Source of the DNA: Candidatus Methanomethylophilus sp. 1R26
Lineage (GTDB): Archaea; Thermoplasmatota; Thermoplasmata; Methanomassiliicoccales; Methanomethylophilaceae
Length of the DNA stretch: 64,000 bases
Assembly (NCBI RefSeq): GCF_001481295.1
Contig: NZ_LOPS01000017.1
Coordinates: 1 to 64,000, forward strand
Direction of reading: 5' to 3'
Shown here piece after piece: positions 37,332 through 46,901 of this stretch. Position numbers and translations under genes: made by a program. How positions within the stretch are numbered: position 1 is the first letter of the stretch; each line of letters begins with the position of its first letter. The notes under the pieces are model-generated. The model searched no databases. It saw only the letters and a list, made by a program, of their open reading frames with translations, and was not told the origin of the DNA.

Positions 37332-38810
37332 GCGCCATCAGCAGCGTGTTCATGTCCTCGCGGTACTTCTCGCCGGAGGCCCCGATCACCTGCTTTATGA
37401 ACGGCACCAGGAACTCGGCGAACTCCTTCTCGTCCTTGGAGAACGATGCAGGCACCGAGCCTCCGCAGGCGAGCGCGAAGCCGGCGGCCAGCCCTTTGGA
37501 CTTGGAATCCCTCATGGGGATCCCGGCCGCGGTCTCCTCCACCATCGTCAGCCCTCCGACCTTCGCCGCCTTGGCCAGGGAATCGGCCGCCTGGGTCATC
37601 GGCCCGGGGCGGCGGAAGGCCGGCAGGTCCTCGATGACGTCCTTGGAGATGAACGCCCTGCGGGCCTCGGCGATGGCGTCGGCCGCAGGCAGCCTGGGCA
37701 TCTCCGAGTACCTCTCGGCGAACTCGGCGGAGGTGGCGGCCGCTATGAGGCCCTTCCAATCCGCGCTCCAGAGCCCGGCGACCGCCTCGGAGGCCTTCCC
37801 GCTTTTGATGACCACGGACCTGGGGTTCCCGGAGAGGAAGCTCTTCAGGAGCTCCTTCTCCCCGTCGGTGCCGGAGAGGCCGGAGATGAACGAGTCCAGG
37901 TCCGAGCCGTAGTTCCTGTCCCCGGAGATGAGGGTCAGCGAACCGCTGGACGCCAGGTCGGAGAGGTCGCTCCTCCGGACGGATTCGATCAGCGCCCGGT
38001 CGGTGGTCTTGCCGAGCATGTACTGCTTCAGCTGGTCGCCGGTGACGGCATGCTTCCCGTCGCTGCCCTCAGAGTGGTACTTGCTCTGGACCCAGACCGA
38101 GATGTCGTCCAGGGGGTCCTCGGCGGAGAGCCTGGACACGATGTAGGCGAGCGTGGAGACATCCTTGGCGCAGTCCGAGCATATGTGGATGGTGCATCCG
38201 CAGGACTTCACGCCGATGTTCAGCGAGACGTTGCCTCATGGCCGCAGTCGATCCCGTCGCCGTCGAATTTGTAGGGGGTCTCCCACCAGGTGTCGTAGAG
38301 GTAGTCCTCCGGCATGTTGGGGGCATCGGAGCAGACGGACTTGTCCCCCCAGGAGTAGAGGTGGAGGCCCTGCTTCTTGATCAGGCCGTTGTAATAGAGC
38401 AGCCTCAGCTTCGGGTCGTCGTAGTGCTGGCACCCGATGAGCAGGGGGGCCGGCACCGTCCCCCTGACCACGTACGGCACCCTCTGGCCGCCGATGACGG
38501 CCGTGGCCATAAGCGGGACCTTCCCGGCGGCCGCGACGGATATGGTGCCGGCGTAGGCCTTGGCCATGCTGTCGAGGCCCTTAGAGGCCATCTTGATGAG
38601 CGCCTGCTCGTCGCCGCGGTACTTCGCGTATTTGTCGATGTCCTTGAACACCTTGTCGAAGACGCATTTCCTGCAGTTCCCGGCGCAGAGGGGCCTGAGG
38701 AGCCCGGGGTTGTCGGCCAGGTCCTTAGCGCGCCCTATCACATCGTCCTCCAGTCTCTTGGAAGGCTGCTTGACGCCTCTGATGTGCAGGCGCTTGTTCT
38801 TCTCTGCCAT
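37309..38810 (-). CDS. Cysteine-rich conserved protein, 500 residues, unknown function
   Basis: A single lost C near 38235 splits this gene; repaired, it runs MAEKNKRLHIRGVKQ to SCGEKV. Two cysteine clusters stand out: LCAGNCRKCVFDK (C-x3-C-x2-C, about residue 45) and, after CGHE, CGCTIHICSDC (about 200). They could bind iron-sulfur clusters or zinc. The C-terminal half is helical and alanine-rich. No named family is recognised and no membrane span is visible. It is divergent from the AMP-pathway genes, sharing a 134-bp upstream region. Confidence 0.6.
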
Positions 38811-38911
38811 GCTGCCTGCATCGGAAGACGCACGTAAAAACAATATGACTGCATCCAGGGGCAATTGCGGCCGGGACCATCTGCACAGGCGGCCGCAGGC
38901 GCGTTTCCCAG

Positions 38912-38921
38912 CCTATATTTA
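38912..38921 (+). promoter_or_regulatory. TATA box of the AMP-pathway cluster
   Basis: CCTATATTTA is centred 28 bp before GTG 38945. It supports that GTG as the start of a leaderless message for e2b2-rbcL-deoA. Confidence 0.5.
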
Positions 38922-38944
38922 CGTCCTAGGCCGATACGGTGGGC

Positions 38945-39905
38945 GTGAAAGACATCATATCCGCCACGGCGGACGATATACGGAGCATGCGCGTCCGCGG
39001 AGCCGGGCGCATCGCCCGCGCCGGGGCCAATGCCCTGGCCGATTATGCGGAGTCGTACCAGGGCTCTGACCTGGGGTCGTTCAGGGAGGACATCTCCAAG
39101 GCGGCCGATATCCTTCTGGGATCGAGGCCCACGGCGGTCTCGCTGTGGAACGGCGTGCACGCCACCATCCGGGACGTCGATTCCGCATCCGACCTCGCGG
39201 GCGCCCGGCAGTCGGTCATCGACAACGGGAGGCGCTTCGCCGAGGATTCCGAGAAGGCGGTCGAGGCCATCGCCAAGTTCGGCGCCAAGAGGATCAAGGA
39301 CGGCGACGTCCTGATGACCCACTGCAACAGCAGCGCGGCCATAGGCGTGATCGCCGAGGCCATCCGCCAGGGGAAGGACGTCAAGGTGTACGCGACGGAA
39401 TCCCGCCCGTGGAGGCAGGGGATCCTGACCGTCCGCGACCTGAAGAACGCAGGGGCGGAGGATGTCACCCTCATCATCGACAGCGCGGTCAGGACCGTGA
39501 TGCAGAAGGTCGACCGCGTCTTCGTCGGCGCGGATACCGTCACCTCGTCCGGGACGCTGATCAACAAGATCGGCACGTCCCAGGTGGCGATGGCGGCCGC
39601 CGAGGCGAGGGCGGAGTTCAACGTGTGCGCAGAGACCTACAAGTTCTCGCCCAAGACTCTCTTCGGCGACGCTGTGACCATCGAGGAGAGGGACATCGGG
39701 GAGATCGTCCGCCCGGGGGAGATCCCCGAGGGAGTGAAGGTCTTCAACCCGGTGTTCGACACCACTCCTGCGAAGTACATAGACAGCATCATCACCGAGA
39801 TAGGGATCATGTCCCCCGGCTCGGTGTACGGTGTCATGGCCGAACAGCTGGGCGGGGCGCTGCGGAAGCAGCGATGCCGGCAGAGGCGAAACGATCGATC
39901 AATAA
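38945..39905 (+). CDS. Ribose-1,5-bisphosphate isomerase
   Basis: This eIF2B-alpha-like enzyme turns ribose-1,5-bisphosphate into ribulose-1,5-bisphosphate for RuBisCO. The family opening RSMRVRGAGRIARAGANALADY, the central VLMTHCNSSAAIGVIAEAI and YATESRPWRQGILTVRDL, and the end VFNPVFDTTPAKYIDSIITE are all present. GTG 38945 (MKDIISATADD) is chosen from the TATA spacing. Near 39862 an extra G probably removes the true stop: deleting it ends the protein at TAA 39903-39905, 319 residues, the usual size, instead of running 250 bases into rbcL. Confidence 0.88.
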
Positions 39906-39917
39906 AGAGGTGCCAGA

Positions 39918-41168
39918 ATGGAATCTTACAAATCTTACAGCTATCTCGACCTCGGGGCCGAACTCGACCCCGAAGGGTATGTGTTCGCGACCTACCGTGT
40001 GACCACGGACCTCCCGATGGAGAAGGCGGCCGAAGCAGTGGCCGCCGAGCAGTCGACCGGGACTTGGACGGGGCTGTCCACCCTCAAAGACGACGTCTTC
40101 GAGAAATACGCCGGCAGGGTGACCTCCATCGAGGGGGACAGGATCGTCATCGCCTTCCCCGTGGATGATTTCTCCGGCAGGTACGGCGGCGTCCCGCAGA
40201 TCCTCTCGGTGATCGCCGGCAACCTCTTCGGGCTGGCGGCCGTGAAGGGCATCAGGCTGGAGGACGCCGTGTTCCCCCAGAAGTTCCTGAAGGAGCACTT
40301 CAAAGGTCCGAAGTTCGGGAGCGAGGGCATGAGGAAGATGCTGCAGAGGCCCGAGAAGCCCTTGGTCGGCACCATCGTGAAGCCCAAGATCGGGCTGTCG
40401 CCCGAGGACACCGCCAAATACGTCTACGAAGCGGGGGTCGGCGGGCTCACCAACGGCAAGGACGACGAGACCCTCGTCGACCAGACCTTCTGCCCGATCG
40501 AGGCCAGGACCAAGGCGGTCGCCGAGGCCCTGGACAGGGTCGATGAGGAAGGCGGGCACATGATGCACGCCATCAACATCAGCTCCAACGCGGACGACAT
40601 CGTCGGCCTGGCCGAGGACGTGCAGTCCTGGGGCGCCAGGGAGATAATGGTCGATGTCCTGACCAGCGGGTTCGGAGCCCTGCAAGCGGTCGCCGAGGAC
40701 CCCAAGATCAAGGTGCCCATCCACGTCCACCGGACCATGCATGCGGCCATCACCAAGGACCCGCTCAACGGGGTGGCGATGAATGTCTTCGCGGAACTGG
40801 TCAGGATGTGCGGCGGGGACGCCCTCCATATCGGGACCCTCGGGGTCGGGAAGATGGAAGGGGACATCGCCGGCGGCAGGAAGAGCCTGGAGGCGTGCAG
40901 GGGCGATGAGCTCCCGTTCAGGAAGGTCATGCCGGTCTGCTCCGGCGGGATGTTCCCCGGGATAGTCCCGGATGTGATCGCGGCCACCGGGAACGAGGTG
41001 CAGATCCAGGCAGGAGGCGGCGTGGCCGGCCATCCCGGAGGGGTCCGTGCCGGTGCGGCCGCAATGTGCCAGGCAGTGGATGCGGCCTTCTCGGGCGTGC
41101 CTCTGGCGGAATACGCCGCGGACCATGCAGAACTCCGCGAAGCCCTTGCGAAGTGGGGATCGAGATGA
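39918..41168 (+). CDS. rbcL: Ribulose-bisphosphate carboxylase, archaeal form III
   Basis: The 416-residue large subunit keeps the catalytic set: AAEQSTGTWT (Glu60, Thr65, Trp66 by spinach numbering), TIVKPKIGLSPE (Lys175, Lys177), GGLTNGKDDE (carbamylated Lys201, Asp203, Glu204), HVHRTMHAA (His294, Arg295), GVGKMEGD (loop-6 Lys334), CSGGMFPG (Ser379) and AGGGVAGHPGG (Gly403-404). It should be active. The neighbours, R15P isomerase and AMP phosphorylase, show its job: using ribulose-1,5-bisphosphate from nucleotides to give two 3-phosphoglycerates. The stop overlaps deoA by four bases. Confidence 0.95.
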   Translation: MESYKSYSYLDLGAELDPEGYVFATYRVTTDLPMEKAAEAVAAEQSTGTWTGLSTLKDDVFEKYAGRVTSIEGDRIVIAFPVDDFSGRYGGVPQILSVIAGNLFGLAAVKGIRLEDAVFPQKFLKEHFKGPKFGSEGMRKMLQRPEKPLVGTIVKPKIGLSPEDTAKYVYEAGVGGLTNGKDDETLVDQTFCPIEARTKAVAEALDRVDEEGGHMMHAINISSNADDIVGLAEDVQSWGAREIMVDVLTSGFGALQAVAEDPKIKVPIHVHRTMHAAITKDPLNGVAMNVFAELVRMCGGDALHIGTLGVGKMEGDIAGGRKSLEACRGDELPFRKVMPVCSGGMFPGIVPDVIAATGNEVQIQAGGGVAGHPGGVRAGAAAMCQAVDAAFSGVPLAEYAADHAELREALAKWGSR

Positions 41169-42679
41169 AGCTGAAGGTCAAGCAGGTCGACGTCATGGCC
41201 GGCGTCATGGCCGCCGGCATGGACCCCAAGGACTGCGCGGTCGTCGGCGTCAAGGACGGGGACCGCGTGAGGATCTCCGGCCCCAAGGACTCGATCGCGG
41301 TCATCCTGATGGTGTCAGACGAGTTCATCTCCCCCGGGACCGTGCTCCTCTCGGCCTCGGTCATCGCCCGCATCGGCGCCGCCGACGGGGGGCGAGGTGG
41401 ACGTGTCCTATTCGCCCAGCCCGGAGAGCGTGCGCACCATACGCCGGAAGATGGACCGCCAGAAGCTCAGCGAGACCGAGATCCGCGCGGTGGTCAACGA
41501 CATCTACTCGGGCAGCCTCTCCAACATCGAGATCTCCAGCTGGCTCACCGCCCTGTACATCAACGGGATGGACATCGACGAGATCGCCGCCTTCGCGCGG
41601 GCCATGGTGGACACCGGGGACGTCATCAGGTTCGACAAGGGCCCGGTGTACGACTTCCACAGCATGGGAGGCGTCCCCGGGAACAAGATCACCCCCATCG
41701 TGGTGTCCATCTGCGCCGCGGCGGGACTGATGATCCCCAAAACATCATCCCGCGCCATCAGCAGCGCCTGCGGGACATCCGACTTCGTGGAGACCTTCTG
41801 CAACATCGAGGTGTCCGCCGAGAAGCTCAAGGAGATCGGGGAGACCGTCGGCGGGGCGTTCGTATGGGGAGGGGCCATGAACATCGCTCCCGTGGACGAC
41901 ATCGTCATCAAGGTCGAGCATCCGCTGGGCATCAACCCCCGCGCCCAGATGCTGGCATCCATACTCAGCAAGAAGCTCGCCATCGGCGCGAAGTACCTCC
42001 TGGTCGACATACCCACAGGGGCCGGCACCAAGGTCCCGACGCTGGACGATGCGAGGGCCTACGCCCGCGACTTCATGGACCTGGGGGAGAAGCTCGGCAT
42101 GCACATCGAGTGCGCCATAACCTACGGCGACCAGCCCGTCGCTCCGCCATCGGCCCCAACCTGGAGGCCAGGGAGTGCATACGCATCCTGGAGGGCGCGG
42201 AGCATCCCTCGTCCGTCATCGAGAAGGCGTGCGAATGCGCCGGCATCCTGCTGGAGATGGCAGGGTTCCAGAACGGGGAGGAGAAGGCGGCCGAGCTGCT
42301 CAGGAGCGGGGCGGCCCACAAGAAGTTCATGGAGATCGTCCAGGCCCAGGGCGGCAGGCCCGACCTGAAGGCCGACGACCTCGTCCCCGGGAAGTACACT
42401 GCCGACATAGCCTCCGACAAGGCCGGGTACGTGCACTCGCTCAACAACAAGGACCTGGTCGCCGTGGCCAAGGCCCTCGGGGCCCCCAACGACAAGGGCG
42501 CCGGCCTGCTGATCCTCAAGAAGAAGGGCCAGAGGGTGGAGAAGGGCGAGGTGCTCTTCAGCCTTTACGCCGACAACGAGGCGAAGCTCGCCCGCGGCAG
42601 GGAGCTGGCCATGAGGTACGCTCCGGTGGACATCGAGGGGATGCTCATCAAAAGGGTCGCCTCGATGCAGGCGAGATGA
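41165..42679 (+). CDS. deoA: AMP phosphorylase (archaeal DeoA type)
   Basis: The enzyme phosphorylises AMP to ribose-1,5-bisphosphate and adenine. The N-terminal extension MKLKVKQVDVMAGVMAAGMD separates it from bacterial thymidine phosphorylase; the core shows DFHSMGGVPGNKITPIVVSI, SSRAISSACGTSDFVETF and GGAMNIAPVDD. Two opposite indels (an extra G in GGGGGG near 41390, a lost G near 42145) are repaired to 504 residues, almost exactly the archaeal size. It starts inside the rbcL stop and its end overlaps the next gene, both by ATGA. Confidence 0.92.
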   Translation: MKLKVKQVDVMAGVMAAGMDPKDCAVVGVKDGDRVRISGPKDSIAVILMVSDEFISPGTVLLSASVIARIGAADGGRGGRVLFAQPGERAHHTPEDGPPEAQRDRDPRGGQRHLLGQPLQHRDLQLAHRPVHQRDGHRRDRRLRAGHGGHRGRHQVRQGPGVRLPQHGRRPREQDHPHRGVHLRRGGTDDPQNIIPRHQQRLRDIRLRGDLLQHRGVRREAQGDRGDRRRGVRMGRGHEHRSRGRHRHQGRASAGHQPPRPDAGIHTQQEARHRREVPPGRHTHRGRHQGPDAGRCEGLRPRLHGPGGEARHAHRVRHNLRRPARRSAIGPNLEARECIRILEGAEHPSSVIEKACECAGILLEMAGFQNGEEKAAELLRSGAAHKKFMEIVQAQGGRPDLKADDLVPGKYTADIASDKAGYVHSLNNKDLVAVAKALGAPNDKGAGLLILKKKGQRVEKGEVLFSLYADNEAKLARGRELAMRYAPVDIEGMLIKRVASMQAR

Positions 42680-43515
42680 AGCTCGTCTTCACCGTGGACC
42701 TCGACCGCGACGCGAACATCGAGGTCCCGGGGCAGACCGAGGCGGGATCGGCCGACCGGGGGGAGGGCACCGCCCCGAGGTTCTCGTCCTCGGGATGGGC
42801 CCTGGCCCGCTACGCCGACATGCTCGACAGCATCGGCATGCCGGCTGCCTTCTTCTGCGAGGGCCGCACGGCCGAGGCCCTGAAGGACGAGATGGGATGC
42901 CTGGACCGTTTCGAGCTGGGCATCCACGGGTACGACCACGAGAACCTGACGCACCGCATCCCGAGGGCGGAGGCGGCCGCCGCCGTGAGGCACGGGTTCG
43001 ATGCGGTGAAGGACGTCACGGGCAGGACGCCCTCGGCGTTCCGCGCCCCGTACATGCATCAGCCCAAGGCCGTCGCGGCGTTCCTGAGGGACACCGGGAC
43101 GGGGATACTCACCGATTCGTCGATGTACGCCTCCGGGCCAGGGTCCTTCCCGTTCGCGCTCCCCGGCTATGTTGCCGAGGTCCCGGTGACAGAAGGCACG
43201 GGACCGGAGGGCGGGGCCATGTCCGGGTATTTCTGGGCGATGCATGAAGGCAAGCGCCCCCCGGAGGACTACTCCTTCCTGGCGAAGAGCGTTCCGGAGG
43301 ACGGCACCCTGGTGCTCGCGGACCATGTCTGGCACATACGTGAGTCCCGTGCTTCCGGCGTCCGTTCGGATGAGGATTCCCAGAAGGAGCTGGACTTCGT
43401 GTCCGAAGTCCTCCGCGCGCTGATGGATGCGGGCGCTGAGCCGGAAACCCTTTCCGATGCGGCCTCGGACGCCTACATGAACCCCGGCCCCTCGGACGGC
43501 GCGGACTCCGAATGA
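42676..43515 (+). CDS. NodB-type polysaccharide deacetylase family protein
   Basis: The 279-residue protein has the NodB pattern: [10 protein letters not shown] (catalytic and metal Asp), [13 protein letters not shown] (His-x3-His metal ligands) and [20 protein letters not shown]. There is no signal peptide or membrane span, so it is cytoplasmic, which is unusual for cell-wall deacetylases. It overlaps the AMP phosphorylase stop by four bases and so is part of that operon; a sugar or small-molecule deacetylation linked to it is possible, but the substrate is unknown. Confidence 0.75.
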   Translation: MKLVFTVDLDRDANIEVPGQTEAGSADRGEGTAPRFSSSGWALARYADMLDSIGMPAAFFCEGRTAEALKDEMGCLDRFELGIHGYDHENLTHRIPRAEAAAAVRHGFDAVKDVTGRTPSAFRAPYMHQPKAVAAFLRDTGTGILTDSSMYASGPGSFPFALPGYVAEVPVTEGTGPEGGAMSGYFWAMHEGKRPPEDYSFLAKSVPEDGTLVLADHVWHIRESRASGVRSDEDSQKELDFVSEVLRALMDAGAEPETLSDAASDAYMNPGPSDGADSE

Positions 43516-43607
43516 CAGCGTGGTATGCGACGTCCGGCAGGCCTGCCGCCGGGCATGCGCGCGTGCCTGCGCTAACTTCTTAACGGGCGCGCGTATAGGC
43601 GGATGGG

Positions 43608-44488
43608 ATGACCGCCAAACTGATCCTCGGGAAGGAGGTTTCCGAAAGCATTTATGCGGACCTCCGTGTCCGGATCGCAGCCCTCAAGAACCGCGGGATC
43701 GAGCCGACTATCGCGCTCATCGCCGTCGGGGACGACCCCGCGTCGAAGGTCTACCTGCGCACGAAGAACCGGAAGTGCGAAGAGCTCGGCATCAGGGCGG
43801 TCAACTACACCTATCCGTCATCTGCCTCCGAGGAGGAGGTGCTGGGGCGCATCATGAAGCTGAACGACGACCGTTCGGTGCACGGCATCCTCGTCCAGCT
43901 GCCCCTGCCCCCGGGGTTCGAGGAGAGGTACGTCCTCGATTCGATCTCCCCGGACAAGGACATCGACTGCTTCCATCCGGTCACGTCGGCCACATGTTCA
44001 TCGGAGACCCCCATTTCCTGCCGGCGACGGCCGGAGGCATCCAGCAGATGCTGATACACTGCGGGATCGAGACCAGCGGGAAGCATGTCGTCATCGTGGG
44101 CAGGAGCAACATCGTCGGCAAGCCGATGGCCGCCATCCTGATGCAGAACAGGGACTACGCCAATTCCACCGTTACCGTGCTGCATTCCCGCTCCGAGTGC
44201 CTTAGAGAGATGACAAGGAGCGCGGACATCCTCATCTGCGCCGTCGGGAAGCCCAATTTCATAACCGCGGACATGGTCAAGGAAGGCGCCGTCGTCATCG
44301 ATGTCGGCACCAACAGGGTGCCTGACCCGTCTTCCCCCAAGGGCACGAAGCTGGTGGGCGATGTCGATTTCGATGCCGTGAAGGAGAAGGCATCGTACAT
44401 CACCCCGGTTCCCGGCGGGGTGGGCCCGATGACCGTCTGCATGCTGATGGCCAACACGGTGAAGGCCGCGGAGGGGCAGTGGCGATGA
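43608..44488 (+). CDS. folD: Methylenetetrahydrofolate dehydrogenase/cyclohydrolase
   Basis: FolD interconverts methylene-, methenyl- and 10-formyl-tetrahydrofolate. Landmarks are [14 protein letters not shown] (Tyr-x3-Lys catalytic pair), [41 protein letters not shown] for NADP and [17 protein letters not shown]. One lost G near 43990 breaks the frame; repair gives 293 residues. It provides 10-formyl-THF that PurH needs. Most methanogens use methanopterin for C1 carriers, so this folate branch fits Methanomassiliicoccales, which lack the methanopterin route. A CTTCTTAAC box lies at about 43575. Confidence 0.92.
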
Positions 44489-45146
44489 TATCGGAGTGCC
44501 GCGAGCACGGCCCGTTCCGCGGGGACTCCTGCCCCGTCTGCGGGGCCGAGGGCCGCCTGGTCCTGAGCGATATCGAGACGGACCGTCTCGGGAGGCTCAT
44601 GGCGGCCGTGCTCAGGCACGGGAAGTACGGCCTGGAGATGTCGCCCGACGGCTATGTGTCGGCAGACGACATCGCCGCGGCCGCCAGGGGCGGGGGCCGC
44701 ATGGGCTGGCTCACCGGCAGGCATTTCCTGGCCATCGCCGCCACCGACCCTCGCGGGCGCTACCAGGTGCTGGGGGACCGCATCAGGGCCACCTACGGGC
44801 ACACGATCGACGTGGACCTCAGGCTCCCGTCCGAGGCGTCCCGCCCATCCTATACTATCCGGTGTCCGAAGAGGAGGAGGCCGCAGTCCTGGAGACGGGG
44901 ATCATGCCGACCGGCAGGGCCAGGGTGCACCTGTCCTCCACCCCGGAAGAGGCGATGGCGGCCGGAAAGGTCCGCCTGGGCGGAGGGAAGGTGCTGCTGC
45001 TGGAGATCGACCCCGCGGCATGCGCCGCCGCCGGCTTCCCGGTCGGGAAGGCATCGGACACGGTATGCACTTGCGACAGGGTCCCGCCGGAATGCCTGAA
45101 GGCATCGGACGAAGGGCCGTCCGGAAATAACGAAGGAACTGATTGA
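44485..45146 (+). CDS. kptA: RNA 2'-phosphotransferase KptA/Tpt1 with N-terminal zinc finger
   Basis: Tpt1-type enzymes remove a 2'-phosphate from RNA with NAD. The core shows [21 protein letters not shown] and [20 protein letters not shown], then after restoring a C near 44850 [20 protein letters not shown] and [17 protein letters not shown]. An added N-terminal finger reads [16 protein letters not shown] (C-x2-H...C-x2-C), seen in archaeal forms. The total is 220 residues. ATG 44485 overlaps the folD stop (ATGA). The second His of the NAD-binding set is not clearly placed, so activity is probable rather than certain. Confidence 0.85.
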
Positions 45147-45147
45147 G

Positions 45148-46110
45148 ATGGTTACAGTACTCACGCCAGATCAGGTAAGAGCGAAATACGGTCCCCTCTT
45201 CAACAGGGGTTTCCTCACCATAGTGGACGAGAAAGCAGGGAAGGCCAGGATCATCGAGTCCTGCATGGCCCGCGGCCCGGGGGAATGGGACGTCTGCAAC
45301 CGCAGGCGCACCGGCGGGATGATCGAGAACATCCGCATGGAGGGCACGGTCATCACCATGGACGTGGGGATCGGCGAGAAGGACCTCAGGTTCGGCCCTG
45401 TCTCCGCCGACCTCGGCGGCCAGGGGCTCCGCGCCGTGAAGATCGAAGGGGACGAGGTCCGCACCACCTGGTACGGCATCGCCGGGGCCTCGGTGGGCAT
45501 CGGGGCCTGCCTGCCCCAGTCCAAGGACGTCATCCGCACCGAGTACCCGGACGATTTCAAGATCGGGGGCGGCCACACCGCCCACGTCGACATCATCACC
45601 CCCAAGCTGGTCCGCGTCGTCATAGGCGTCGACGACACCGACACCAAGGAGAAAGGGGCCACATGGGCGTCCGCGCTGAAGATGGCGGTGAACACCCCCG
45701 TGGGGCACTTCATGGAGCACAAGATCATCCAGCTCAACCCCAGGTCCCCCACGAAGACGACCAACTGCTGCTCCACCGCGGTGTCCTTCGCCGTCAGGGA
45801 GGACGAGGTCCAGAAGCTCATCGAGTACTGCTACGGGTTCCTGAAGAAAGAGTCGGTCTCCGAGGACGCGGTCATGACGGTGTTCCAGGGGCTGGAGGTC
45901 CCGAAGGAGCTGACTTCCTGGGCATGGAGGTGCAAGACCGTCCTCGTCGACCGTTCCGAAGCGGTCGCCATGGCGGAGAAGCACGGGGTGCAGATCATAA
46001 GCATCACCGGCGAAGGCGGCACCATCGGCGCCGTGGCCGCCATCGGCTGCGCCGACCTGGGGCCGGAATGCGCCGGGGTCCCCGAGGATTTTCCGGACAT
46101 AGTGCACTGA
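45148..46110 (+). CDS. Probable methanogenesis marker protein 11 (TiaS-like domain)
   Basis: The 320-residue protein combines an N-terminal region (GEWDVCNRRRTGGMIENIRM) with a domain containing VVIGVDDTDTKEKGATWASA, which resembles the start of the tRNA-Ile2 agmatinylcytidine synthetase TiaS, then HKIIQLNPRSPTKTTNCCST. This arrangement matches methanogenesis marker protein 11, found in methanogens but of unknown role; a true TiaS would be longer and carry OB and zinc-ribbon domains. It starts one base after kptA ends. Confidence 0.7.
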   Translation: MVTVLTPDQVRAKYGPLFNRGFLTIVDEKAGKARIIESCMARGPGEWDVCNRRRTGGMIENIRMEGTVITMDVGIGEKDLRFGPVSADLGGQGLRAVKIEGDEVRTTWYGIAGASVGIGACLPQSKDVIRTEYPDDFKIGGGHTAHVDIITPKLVRVVIGVDDTDTKEKGATWASALKMAVNTPVGHFMEHKIIQLNPRSPTKTTNCCSTAVSFAVREDEVQKLIEYCYGFLKKESVSEDAVMTVFQGLEVPKELTSWAWRCKTVLVDRSEAVAMAEKHGVQIISITGEGGTIGAVAAIGCADLGPECAGVPEDFPDIVH

Positions 46111-46128
46111 GGGGGAACGCGGACGGAA

Positions 46129-46901
46129 GTTCCGAAGATCGTCACCAAGCAGGTCTACTCCACCTACGAGAAGAAGCTGGAGGAGGAGATCAGGGGAGGC
46201 CCGATGCCGAACCACATCGGCATCATAATGGACGGCAACCGCAGGTATGCCAAGGAGTTCCTGGGCGACGACATAGATGAGGCCACAGGGCCGGCGAGCG
46301 CAAGATCCGCGAGCTCCTGGACTGGTGCCTCGACCTCAAGATCCGCTACATAACGGTGTACGCGTTCTCCTCCGAGAACTTCTCCCGCGGGGAGGACGAG
46401 GTGTCGTTCCTTATGGGCATGGCGGCGGACTCCATCCGCGAGATCGCCGACGACGAGCGCATCGTGAAGAACCACGTCCGCATCCGCGTCCTCGGCAACC
46501 GCGAGCTCCTGCCGGAATCCGTCAGGGAGTCCATAGAGTACTGCGAATCGAAGACCGCCGCCTTCAGCGATTTCACCTTCAGCATATGCCTGGCCTACGG
46601 CGGCAGGCAGGAGATCATCAGCGCCGTCCAGAGCATAGCCAGGAAGGTGCAGGCGGGCGAGATATCCCCCGAGGACATCGACGAGGACATGCTGTCTCAG
46701 CACCTGTACACCTCCGACATCCCCGACCCGGACCTCATCCTGAGGACCAGCGGGGAGATAAGGATCTCCAACTTCCTCCTCTGGCAGCTGGCCTATTCGG
46801 AGCTCTACTTCACCGACATCTATTGGCCGGGTTTCAGGCGCATCGACCTGATGAGGGCCATCAGGTCGTACCAGGCACGTGTCCGGCGCTACGGGAGATG
46901 A
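46129..46901 (+). CDS. uppS: cis-Prenyl (undecaprenyl-type) diphosphate synthase
   Basis: The enzyme makes the polyprenyl carrier for glycan assembly. Motifs are HIGIIMDGNRRYAKEF (catalytic Asp in MDGN), YITVYAFSSENFSRGEDEV and LILRTSGEIRISNFLLWQLA. A lost G near 46285 separates the first motif from the rest; repair gives about 257 residues. The N-terminal VYSTYEKKLEEEIRG is typical and lies upstream of the first ATG (46204), yet no ATG, GTG or TTG precedes it in frame, so the true start near 46129 is unresolved and another small error there is likely. Confidence 0.85.

Noticed and set aside
39906-40168. Extension of the R15P isomerase frame into rbcL
   Set aside because: The extra residues are Arg-rich translations of the RuBisCO frame; removing one G near 39862 gives the normal family length and stop.
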